Part shown: one piece after another, positions 20,865 to 31,582 of the stretch
Layout of the letters: every line of letters begins with the position of its first letter
Position numbering within the stretch: position 1 is the stretch's first letter
NCBI GenBank assembly: GCA_003244015.1
Contig: QHBR01000338.1
Location: 1 to 33,792 of the forward strand
Reading direction: 5' to 3'
DNA: 33,792 nt
Source: Hyphomicrobiales bacterium
GTDB lineage: Bacteria; Pseudomonadota; Alphaproteobacteria; Rhizobiales; Beijerinckiaceae
The notes under the pieces: generated by a model
The model's database searches: none
Told to the model about the DNA's origin: nothing
What the model saw: only the letters and a program-made list of their open reading frames with translations
Translations under genes and position numbers: made by a program

Positions 20865-23800
20865 CTACGGGGTGCAGCAGTTGGTCTCCACCGCGGAGAG
20901 CGGCGATGTGCGCAAAATACGTACTTGGCCCAAATCTCCGCCCAGCGGATCGGCGAAGCTGCCGTTCGGCTCGGGCAGCAGCTCGACGGCGAGCACGCTG
21001 ATCGGCGTGTCTATTGGAAGTCCTGCGAGCTGGAGCGCGGCCCTCACTTCGGCGCCCGTCCACGTGACTTCTCCCTCGACGAACAGTGGCGCGCTCGCGC
21101 CCCCATGCTGACGCAGGGCGTGCAAGCGGCGCAGGTCGATCTGGATGTTGCGTTTCGTACTCGCATCAGCCTGCATCACGCGCGCGTACAGGACAATCCA
21201 GATTTCCGTGTTCGGCGGGTTCGGCAGCACCCGCCGCAGCCCGACATATGGGCAGGCGTAGGGCGCGCGGATACGGATGGCGTCGTCCGGTTCGACAATC
21301 ACCGAACAGGCCAGCTCGGGCGCCGGATGCTGGACCCCTTTTAGCTGCAGGGACTCGCCGAAACGCCCCTGGGCCGTGGTCCAGAGCGGATCGGCGGCGG
21401 GGCCGCTGTCGTGGCCGGCGCGTATGTCGTAGGTGAAGAACGAGAACAGTTCCGGCGACCCCGGGTCGGTGTTGGGCGGCAGCGGCAGCAGGAAATGGCG
21501 GTCGCTGGTGACACTTGGTTCCAGCTTTTGCATCGTCGAGCGCCCGGCGAGGTCTTGGACCTGGCCCGGGGTGATGACGCGCACCAGTTCGGGATCAAGC
21601 GGAATGCCTTCGACCACCAGCGGGTCGGCGACCGGTTCCGTGCCCGGCAGCAGCATGGGATCGGCCGTGGTGCTCAGCGGTCTGACGAACCAGGCATCGC
21701 GCAGGTCGGCCAGCGGCTCGGCGAACTCGATCCACAGGCGTTTGGTGCGCGCGTCGGTAACCGCGTATTCGGTGTCGCGGCCATAGGCCGTGAGCGCAAT
21801 CCCCGCCGCCACGACCTTCGGCACCTGCACCGGCGGCGTGACGATCGGGAGAAGGGTGTCGATCGACTGAGTGACACCGCCGCCCCCTTCGAAGCGCATC
21901 CGGACCCGGTACGTGACCGCCATTTCGTATGGGAATTTGTCCGGACCCCAAGCGCGGCGGCAGCGCGTCGATGAAGATCATCCGGGTGAACGAGCGCTCC
22001 GGGTTTTTTGCCGCCTGGACGTTGATGCTGTTCATTAGTTCGATCGTGCCGACACCCGCAGATTCGATCGGCGCTCCCGCCGCGTCGGGCAGCGTGACCG
22101 TGCGCGTTATCGTCAGCGTCGGCGAGCCGGCGCCACGCCATGTCCAGTCCCGGTCCAGCACGACCTGGACCGCATTGATCCATTGCCGGGCCAGTTCGGC
22201 CGGGTCGGCAAATTCGATGCTGGAGGCATCCGGCGCGGCGTGGTGGGTCAGGTGGGCGCAGCCAAAGACGACGCGGTCGCCGATGCGGCCCATCAGCATC
22301 GGGCCGTCGGCCATCAAATCCAGCGCGGCGGCGAGCCGGCCGAGCAGGGCGGGCGACGGTTCGTTCTGCGCGAGGACGGCGCGCAGCGCTGCCTTGGCGC
22401 CGATCGGATCGGGCCGCAAATATACCGAGCGCAGCATGTCGGATGGCGGCAGCGGACGCAGGATGCCGGATTCGGCAATCTCCGTCGCGACCGCGTGGAA
22501 GTCGATGACTTGCAGCCTTCCGACGCGCGCGTCGGGGCTGCCGAAATAGGACAGGTCGTTGTGCCCGAGCGCGCGCAGCTCGAGCCGGAAATCGCGTGCG
22601 GTGATGAGGTTGACGGGCCCGGCAATTGTGCCGTCCGCGCCAAGTTGGCCCGAAATATCGATTTCGCGGTAGTCGGCCGCGTCCTGCCACGCCAGTGCCA
22701 GATCGAGCGGCTGGGTCGACACCACCGGGAAGGCGCGCGTGGTGCGGTACCATTCGACAAAACCGTCGGCGTCCGCCTGAGGATCGAATTTGGGCGGCCG
22801 GACCAGCACGCGTATCTGCAGGAAGGCCGTATCGGGGTCGTGGACGGTGGGTGCCTCGGCGTCGGTCGGCAAACCGGCGTCGCTGGCGGCGATTTGGGCG
22901 AGCAGCGCCGCGCGCACGGCGGAACCGGCGGCAAATACGGCTTCCGGGTAGCCCAGCCGCGGGCGCCAGACCCGCACGCTCGGCACGGTGCCGTGGGGGC
23001 CGGGGGTGACGGTGTCGATATCGACGATGCTCGGCGCGCGATGGCGTTTCATGTGCAGCGGCGCGATCGGCGCTTCCCCGATGCGGCCCGGCGCGGAATC
23101 GGTAGCCGGCCCGCCACCGGTGGTGTCGGCCAGGCGCACCCGGAATTCGTAGCGGCGGCCGTAACGCAGCTCGACATCGTCGGCTTCGACCGGAATCATG
23201 GTTTGAGGCCGGCCGGGCGGCACATTCATCAGGCGCTGCTCGTCGGTGGTGGAGACGACCAGCGAGCCACCGCGCCAGTTGACGAACCAGGAGGGCAGCC
23301 AGATCTGCTGGCTGTGCTCGGTAGGCACCGCTTCCGACCAGCGTTCCTCCAGTGCCGTGCCCAGGTCGACGCCGACTTTGAGCGGCGCCATCACTTTTGA
23401 CAGCGAAGTCCAGCCGGCCCCGCCCTCGGGGCGCACATCGACACGGTAGCCGAACACGCCGCGCGGCGCCAGCACCGGGTCTTCGCCGTCGGGCGGCGCG
23501 CCCATCGCCCGGTTCTGGCCTTCGAGGATATCTTCGTCGTCCCAGCCCAGCTGGACGCCTTCGTCGCGTCCGATCGGCGCGCCGTTGCCTTCTTCGTCGA
23601 GAATGTCGGCGCTGAGCGGCTGGCGCGCATGCACGATTTTCGAGAAGCCGTCGTCGAAGCGCAACGCCTCAACGAAGACCTTGTCGAAGTTGCCCAGCGT
23701 CGCGGCGGCGGCCGCGTCATCTGAGACGGGAAATACCACCGGTGTGAAGACGGCGCGCTCATCCGCCACCGGCAACTCGGGCACTCGCGTGGCGAACGCG

Positions 23801-24509
23801 CGCAAAAATCCCGGCGTGGCCGCCTGGACAAAATAGTCGCTGGCCGGCGCCAGTTCCACCCACAGCCAGCCGCCATGCTCTAGGCGCGGCGCGGCATCGA
23901 GCGGCACCTCCAGGCTGACGATCAGACCGAGCGCCTCAGCAAGGCGCGGCTGGCGCATCGCGAAGGCCAGCGCTTCGCCCCAGCCGATCACCGTTGGCGG
24001 CGCGGGCGGGTGAGGATCGGGCGGGCATCGCATCAGGCAGTGGTAGGTGTCGTCGATCACCGCCAGCGAGGTGCGCGGCTTGATGAATGCGAACGACTGG
24101 CGGTAGCTCAGCGGCAGATATTTACGCAGTTGCTTGGTCAGGTCCCGCCCTTGCGGCGCGAAGGTGTCGGCGGCAGCACCGTCCGGGATCTCCAGTGCGA
24201 CCTTGATGGCGCTGAAGATCGCGCGCGCATTCGGGCTGTTGACTGTAGGCCGGACGGCGCCGGGATCGGGCAGCACTGTCGCCTGGTCCACCAGCGTGCG
24301 TTGCGGCAGCGCGCTCACCGTGTCTGACACGTTTACCGTGAACGCGAAGCGCGCGCATCGGCGAAGGCGGGCACCCCCGCGGGCGGGTTCACCAGTGAGT
24401 CTAGCGGGTTCCCGGTCGGCGCGATCAGCAGGCGGATCGACAGCGTGCGGGCAGCATGATCCCACCGCTGTAGGTAGGGCACCAGGGTGAGTTTGGTTGG
24501 GGTGGCCAT
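20865..24509 (-). pseudogene. Very large protein of unknown function (island gene B, ~1.2 kaa), frameshifted
   Basis: Starts MATPTKLTLVPYLQRWDHAARTLSIRLLIAPTGNPLDSLVNPPAG; continues in ORF 21595-24630, then ORF 20865-21923; frames join near 24355 and at a C4 run at 21946-21949. Confidence 0.6.
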
Positions 24510-24517
24510 GGCATTTC

Positions 24518-27500
24518 CTAGAACGAAGTCGTTTCGGTGACCTGGTAGCTCGCGCTGATCGAGAAGAACAGGAAGATGTCGACCTCAATCTTGACGGAGC
24601 CGTCATAGTCGCACTTGGTGGCGCCCGCATCTTTGTAGACCAGGCCTTTGAGCTCGGCCCGGATCTTGACCGAGACGATCACCAGGTTGACCCCGGCTTC
24701 GAGCGCGACTAGGCCGCCGTACTTAGTCTGATGGGCAATCGCGTCGTAGACCAGCACAAAACCGACGCCCAGGAAGGCGTATGCCTTGAACGGGCCGATC
24801 TTCCCCTCAACCCCAATGCCGACGAAGGCCATCAGTTCAAGCTTCTCGGCCGTGACCGAAGCGGACACGGACGTCAGGCTGAACGTGACCTTGCCGGTGA
24901 TGATCAGGAACACGGCTGCCACGCCGACAGAGAGCAGCGGGACCTTGCCTTCGAGTTCGGCCCCGAAGATCGCGGATGCTTTCGGCCCGCCCGTTGCGAG
25001 ATCGATCCCGGTGCTCTGTTTGACGGACAGCGTCAGCTTGACGCCACTACCGGCGGGGAAGGTGGCGATGACGGCGGGCGGTGGAACAGTCAGCTTGAGT
25101 TCGACTTCCACCTTTAATTCGCGTTTGGCATTGCTGGCGCCCAGGTCGACGGGCCCTTGCGTGCCGCGTGCACCAAAGAGGGGGATATATTGCAGGATAT
25201 CCTCGATTTCCTGCAGGATCAGCGTTTTGATCTCGGCAATCTGCGGCCGCTGTTCGGTCGAACCGACAATGCGCATCTCGGAACCGCTGATCCGCTCCAG
25301 CCCTGAAATGTCGGACCAGAGGCGCAGTCCGGTAAAATCCGCCTCCCAGCGCTCTTCCTGCAGTTTCAGCGTGATCGTGGCCGTGTCGTAGATCAGGGTC
25401 GTGCCATGCCCGGTGTTGCCCGCGAGCCGCAGCGGGGTCGGATGGCCGTTGATTAGAACGGCCAGCGACAGCGCCAGTTTGCCTCCCGGGCCGACGTCGA
25501 AATGGTTCGAACCCGCAGTCATCTCAATGGTGTTTCCCGGCGGTGGGAACGCGCCTTTGGATGTCGAGCGGGCGTAGATATCGGCGAGCGCCGACTTGTA
25601 GCCGCTTTCCAAACGCGGGACACTCGCCGCCGGCACGAACGGGCGCGGGAACAGGAAGGCGTGGGTCGGGGTGCTTTGCAGCAGCGCATAGTCGTTGGCC
25701 GGCGCGGCTGACGTCAGCAGGTCGGCCGCATCGGCAAAGCGGTAGTCGCCCGGCGGCCGCCGCCGGGATCGAGCCTCGGCGCCGTATAAGAATTGTGATC
25801 GCTGGCGGCATAGCGCACAGGGTAGCGCCTGATCACGGGCACGCCGCGGTTCTCGGCCACCGGGACCGCCTCGCCGCCATTCGGCGGCACACTCGCCACC
25901 GGGCGCGTGACCACCGACCAGGCGCCCGTTTTGGGCAGGCTGGGTACGCCGCGCACCGTCGCGACGAATATTTCCGGCAAGTGCTCGATGAGGGGCACAT
26001 CGTCCTCGTCAATCTCTCGGGCGGCGATCTGGCGTATGACACTGACGCCGATCTCCTCGGCCGCCTTCTCGTGCGCTTCCTCTTCTTCCACGCGAAGAGG
26101 CGCACACACCCGGAGCGGCCGTTCTTCCTGTATCTTGACGAGTGCCAGCGCTATCTCTCCGGCCAATGCCCGCGGTGCGCCCGGGCACACCTTCCAGCGC
26201 GACGTCGGCGTCTGCATAATAGGGCACCAGCTGGGCGGCGCCGTGAGTGAAAACTGTGCCAGGCGCCGGCCGGATATTGCGCACATTGAATAGGCCGCGG
26301 AACACGCCGGCGTCGAAAAGGTAGGGTGCAACGACGATGTTGCCCGCGTTGTCTGCATAGCGGTAGTCGAAGATCCCCGGCGTGAATGCTTGCCAGCCAC
26401 TGTCGCGCCGGATCACGCCGCCACCTGGACGGCGCTCGATGGTCACCGAGCGCGTCAGGCGCACGCCCCAGGGATGCCATACGCTGTTGACCTTGATCAC
26501 CTCAAGGGGGTACGGCCGATCATGTAGCGGAACTGCACCTTGGCCGCCTCGGCAAAGGCGGCGAACGGGTTGTTCCAGTCGCTGAAATTCGAACCGCCGT
26601 AGCCTGACAGGTCGATCCGCGTCACCGGCACCCGCGGACGCGCGCCCATGTCATTGTTGAAGACCGTTTCCACGCTGCCGGCTGGGTCCCCCGTGCTGCC
26701 GAGCACAGAAATGCCGAGCGGCGCTCCCGACGCCAGGTCGACACCGTTCAGCCACTGGCGCAGCTGGCCTTCGAATGTCGGCGAAATGCCACCAAGGTCG
26801 GGCCGCCCGCCTTCCGCGTGCGCGGTGACCTGGATCCCGCCCACCGCTTGTTCATCGGTAAATTTGGGGCGGGTCAGCGCGTACAGGTCGGCCTTGCGAT
26901 CGGGCGTCTCCTGCGGTTGTAAGCGGATTACGGCGACCAGTCCGAACGGGAACGTGGTGCGAACCCCGACCGGGGTGCCGTCTTTGTAGGCGTCGAAGGT
27001 GCCTAGCAGCGCATCTTCCGGAATAATCGGCATCAACTTCTGGTAGCGCGCCCCGATCTGGGTGGCGCCGCCGTCGTTGGCCGCGGCCAGCGGCGTCGGG
27101 AACCAGCCCATGGTCATGATGTCCTGGTCGGCATCCAGGGTGCGCACCGGTTCCCACTGCACCTGCGGCAGCGCGATCACGCGCATGCCGTTAACCTCGG
27201 AATGAACCGCCAGGCCGCTGACCGGGAAGGCGCCCGATTCCGCGGTCAAGCCAGGGGGATTGTTGTTGGCATCGCGCTTGGCCTGGCCGCCGAAAGCGAC
27301 CCCGAGCAGGTCCTGGTTGGTCGAGACATCGAGCAGCAGCAGACTGCACGCGGGGCCGGCCGCCTCGGTCATGAAGCGATCGATGATGGCGGTGCTTCTC
27401 TTGTTTTCCGCCTGGGCGATCTCGTCACGCCGGCCGCGCTCTTCCTGTTCGCTTTCCTGGGCGTGGCGCCACGCGAGTGCCTGCTGGCGGTCGAAGGTGC

Positions 27501-28700
27501 GTAGTTCCTGCTCGCGCTGGGTCAGGCCGACATCCGGATCGTGCCCGCGCTTCGGGGCCGGTTGCGGGTCGCCGGAGGAAGCGTCGCGCCCGCCGAGGGC
27601 TAGCCTGGGACCCAGTTGCCCCTCGAACGTCAGCACTGCCTGGGCGGGCGTGCTCCACGCCACGCGTGCCAGCAGCAGGGATTGTGGCACCTCCGCCCCC
27701 CTCCCCGGGCGGCGGATAAAGGCATTCGATACGTAGGGATCAGGCAAGGTGGGCGCCCAGTCGTAGACGCCGAACAGGAGCTGGGCGGTGCCGGCGTCGA
27801 TCCGCGCCCGGTCCGGACCGGGGAGCTCGCCCCGCACGAAGATGAACGATGGCGCGCCGGTCCAGACGAGCGCGTTGCGCAGCGCGAACTGACGGGCCGG
27901 TCTATCGCGACATCGGCCTGTCCCTGAACCAGGAAGTCTTCGCCGTCGACGACATGACAGCGATAGAACAGCAAGAACGGTGCGGCGTAGGTCTGGCGCC
28001 AAGGCAGTCGTTTGCCGCTGCCGCCGGCAACGGTCCACAGCTCGAAGACGTGGGTAACGGGTGGAACCATCGGCGCGATGGCTTCGGCCACGATGGTGCA
28101 CCCGAAGCCGGAGATCGCCAGCCAGGCCTGCGCCAACTGATGCGGGCGCGGATCCGGGTCGTACCAGCGCGCCGTCAGCCGCTTCAGCTGCAGCAGCCAA
28201 CTGGCTGCCAGGGCTGTTTGGCCGAGGATCGTCGGGTCGGTCGCAACAACGACCGGCAGGCCGAGGCCCGCGCTGTCGACACCGGAGCTGCCTTCGAAAT
28301 GCACCAAATCGTCGCCAATCGGACCGGCATCGAATTGCTGCGGGCGGACATCGTAGCCAAGCACAATCGTCCACAGTCGCGGGATGAAGGTCCAGGCCCC
28401 GGTGCTGGGCCCGAATTCGAATTGCTGGCCCCAGGCCTGCGCCTTGCCTGCCGTACCTTGCGCCGTTGACGTGCCCGCATCGAATTTGAAGGTCAGGGAA
28501 TCAGGCAAGGTCAGCTGGGCGTCGGATGCGGCGCAGGCACCTGCGACGGGCGTCACCTGTTCAGCCGCCGGCGCGAGCTGCAGCACGCCGTTCAGCGGTG
28601 CGGCAATCTCGACGGTGTCGCCGTTGATGGTGGCGTTCTGGCCGAGTTTCAGCGAACCGCCCGTGTCCCCAGATGCTCGGAATGCGCCAAAAAAAGTAAA
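24518..28700 (-). pseudogene. Very large protein of unknown function (island gene A, ~1.4 kaa), frameshifted and probably 5' truncated
   Basis: Consecutive minus-strand ORFs 27630-28586, 26497-28374, 26009-26500, 25714-26400, 24518-25636 read through as one protein with frame changes near 27898, 26505, ~26180 and ~25750; ends ...VKIEVDIFLFFSISASYQVTETTSF*. Confidence 0.6.
25957..26166 (+). pseudogene. Fragment of a VirD4/TraG/HerA-like ATPase embedded antisense in island gene A
   Basis: Plus frame: RDEYFRQVLDEGHIVLVNLSGGDLAYDTDADLLGRLLVRFLFFHAKRRTHPERPFFLYLDECQRYLSGQ, with hydrophobic-strand Walker B (FFLYLDE). Confidence 0.6.
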
Positions 28701-28916
28701 TCACGGAATTCCAGCCGTGACATCAGACATTCGTCCTATACCGACATCTTCCGGTTTACCCGCTTTGTTGAGGTTGAGATTGCTGCGCTGCCGTGATGCT
28801 CCGGCACACCAAAGCCGGTGACATCGGCGCGTCGTGCGCCGGACAATGCCGAGTTGGTTGTGATCAAGACGCACCGCTCCCTTGTTTTCGCTCGAACGCA
28901 AGGACAATCGAACGCC

Positions 28917-30294
28917 TTACGCCGGCGCGGGATCGGGCGGCGGTCGAAGTTCCGCGATGAGCCGCAGAATGTCGGCGAACAGATTCCGTGGGATGGCGAC
29001 CTCGGCCATCTGGAACGCGACATAGCGCCCATGGCTGACGACCTTCGCGCCGATCTTGATGAGCTTCTCCTTCAGACTCGTCAGCGACCAATCCTTGATC
29101 GGCTCCGGCGTCGCCAAAGTGCGCAGGAAATTGCCGAGATTGTAGGCCAGCGCATGAAGCTGGAGACGGACGGCGTTCGCGGCGAACTTCCGACTTGACA
29201 GCCGCGTCCATTTGATCGCGCCCTTGCCTTCCTTGAATCCATTGCTCGCATGTTCCGCGCTTGTTGTAGAAAGCAACGACGCGCTCGGCCGGGCGGCTCA
29301 TGTTGGTGACTATAAAGCCGACACGCGGATAGAGTTCGCCCGGATGCCATTCGACCTTGGCGACGACGCGGCGGGATTTTGTCCAACTCCCGGCTTGATA
29401 GGTGAAGTTCGCATAGGAGCGCCGCACTTCGTTCGGCGGCCGCCCAATCGGGCGCGTCAGCAGATGGCCGATCCTTTCTTGCACGATGCGGTTCGCTGGC
29501 AACCGTATTGCGTATTTGATCCGCTCGGCTTCGAGAAACTCATAAACTTCGGGATTGGCGAAACCCGCGTCGGCCCGGAAATAAATGCGCGAGACCTTGC
29601 CCTGGTAGCGTTCGACAACCGGCTTCAGCACACCGTCCCATCCGTCGGCGCTGTGGACGTTGCCGGGACGCAACGCACATCGCTCCAGATCGCCGAACTG
29701 GTTGAACACAAACAACGGATGATAACAGGTGCAGTCGTAATGGCCGTTCCAGACGCTGTTTTCCTGTTCGCCGTGGGTCGGGCTGACGCTCGAGTCTATG
29801 TCGAGCAAGATACCTTTCGGTGGACGACGGGCGAGAACGCGGTCGATCCATTGGCCGGAAAGATCGCTGAGAGCGGACAGGTTCTTGTCCGCAGCGAGCC
29901 ACTTCGTCTCGAATCGACCCATCTGGCTCGGCGAAGCGGCGCAACCGTTAGCCGCCTTGCCGCCGACGACCCATCGCATCGCCGGATCATGGCGCAGGCG
30001 TTCGGCGTCGTTCACGTCCTCGTATCCAGCGAGGCGGCCGAAGACGGACTGCCGGAACATTCCGGCCAATGCGTGCCGACCATTCTTGCCGGTGCGAGCG
30101 TCGGCGAGAACTTCGCTCGCCATCGCCGACAAGCCCAGCGCGTCGTCGAGTTCGCGATACGCCAGCAATCCAGCGTCGGAGGTGACGACCGAACCGCGAA
30201 ACTGGAGCATCAATCGCCGGTCGAAATCGAGCCTGAACGCCCCGTCGTTTGATTCACCCGACGGGTGCGCCATGATCAGTGCCTCAATGTGCAA
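28917..30294 (-). mobile_element. IS1380-family transposase with one frameshift
   Basis: FRGSVVTSDAGLLAYRELDDALGL, LLDIDSSVSPTHGEQENSVWNGHYDCTCYHPLFVFNQFGDLERCALRPGNVHSADGW, YFRADAGFANPEVYEFLE; tail resumes in another frame as KEGKGAIKWTRLSSRKFAANAVRLQLHALAYNLGNFLRTLA. Confidence 0.92.
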
Positions 30295-30403
30295 ATAAGC
30301 TACTGGAAATAATAGCTGAATCGCCTATCTCGCTCTACAAACTTATTGCTTCATCCGGCGAATGCGGGGATAGCTCTGGCGCGCGCAGCTACCAATGAGT
30401 GTC

Positions 30404-30423
30404 GTTGGTATATTTGTTGGTAT
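30404..30423 (+). repeat. GTTGGTA repeat pair at the right island end
   Basis: GTTGGTATATTTGTTGGTAT, near copy of GTTGGTACAATTGTTGGTGC at 16579. Confidence 0.7.
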
Positions 30424-30478
30424 AAAAATTTTTGTTCGATTTTTTATTAAGTAATTTCAATTAGATACGCGCTCATTA

Positions 30479-30498
30479 CGATTCCGCCCCTGGCACCA
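30479..30498 (+). repeat. attR-like site: copy of tRNA-Phe 3' end
   Basis: CGATTCCGCCCCTGGCACCA, identical to the tRNA 3' end except for one missing G. Confidence 0.8.
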
Positions 30499-30718
30499 AG
30501 CCGCGCAAAAGCAAAGAGTTGGAACATGCCGGAATCGAGAAAGCCGAGCAACTTTTTCTCGATATGCGCTACGTTCCGGTAAATCCCGCGCATAGAATTT
30601 TGCCATTCATGCTGGCCTCCTTCCCAGCCAGAATGGTGAAGCGCGCGTCGGCCGGTTCGGGAATCCCGTTTCGGTCCTGGCTATTCGGGACAAGCTCTAG
30701 CGGGCGGTTCGGCATGAC

Positions 30719-30753
30719 AAAAAAAACCGGCGGCTCACGAGGAAGTCGCCGGT
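30719..30753 (-). terminator. Rho-independent terminator downstream of pal
   Basis: Minus strand ACCGGCG acttcctcgtgagc CGCCGGT followed by TTTTTTTT. Confidence 0.75.
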
Positions 30754-30838
30754 GCCGGATCGGAATCAAGAACAGACGGGTCTTGCATCCGTCCGGGACA
30801 TATCGGCGGCGGGGGAGGGCCGCTCGCCGAAACCTTCG

Positions 30839-31342
30839 TTAGGATTGGCCGCCCGTCAGCACCGTAACCGCGCGGCGGTTTTGCGACCAGCAGGAGATGT
30901 CGTTGCAGGTCGCGACGGGCCGCTCCTTGCCATAGCTGATGGTGCGAATTCTTGCCGCCGGAATGCCGCGGGCCACGAGATAGTCCTTGGTAGTTTCGGC
31001 CCGCCGCGCGCCTAGCGCGAAATTATATTCGCGCGTGCCACGCTCGTCGGCATGGCCCTCGACGGTCAAATTGTAGCGGCCATATTGCTGCAGCCAGCCC
31101 ACCTGCTTGGCAAGGGTCGCCTGCGCGGTCCCACTCAATTCGCTCGAATCGCTGTCGAAGAAAACCCGGTCGCCGGCATTGATGGCGAAATCCTGAGGGC
31201 TGCCTGGTGCTGCCCGCCCGCCATTCAGGCCGGCGAGCGCCGCAGGATCCTCTGCGGGGGCCTTCGCGCAGGCGGAGATCGAAAGGGCGGCGCCCAGCGC
31301 GGCAGCGAATTTGAGTTCGCCGGTCCGCTGAAGAAAGCTCAT
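30839..31342 (-). CDS. pal: Peptidoglycan-associated lipoprotein
   Basis: Lipobox-like LSISACAKAP; OmpA-like NLTVEGHADERGTREYNFALGARRAETTKDYLVARGI...ISYGKERPV. Confidence 0.96.
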   Translation of the reverse strand: MSFLQRTGELKFAAALGAALSISACAKAPAEDPAALAGLNGGRAAPGSPQDFAINAGDRVFFDSDSSELSGTAQATLAKQVGWLQQYGRYNLTVEGHADERGTREYNFALGARRAETTKDYLVARGIPAARIRTISYGKERPVATCNDISCWSQNRRAVTVLTGGQS

Positions 31343-31582
31343 CCCATATTCCTTCTGTGATCGCGGGGCAGGTCTTAAGACGTACCCTCCTTAGGTTAAG
31401 GGAATGTTCCATCAACCTTGTTTGAAGCTATCCAGAGAGCGTTGCATTTGAGCAAACCCGAATAAGGTTAACCGAAAGTTAATGGCGAGATTACGGCTAA
31501 GATGGAGTTCCTTCCCGCAATTGCAAAAATGTTGCCGCGATGCAACAAACCGCTTGTTCTCTTGTCAAGACTGAGAAGCGGA

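Larger units (their letters stand above)
16466..30498. mobile_element. tRNA-Phe-integrated genomic island (~14 kb), decayed
   Basis: tRNA 3'-end direct repeat at both ends, integrase remnant directly after the tRNA, two transposase genes and accessory genes inside, core genes outside. Confidence 0.85.

Noticed and set aside
22183-23400. 405-aa plus-strand ORF opposite gene B
   Set aside because: Arg/Gly/His-rich antisense translation typical of high-GC shadow ORFs; the minus-strand reading is protein-like.
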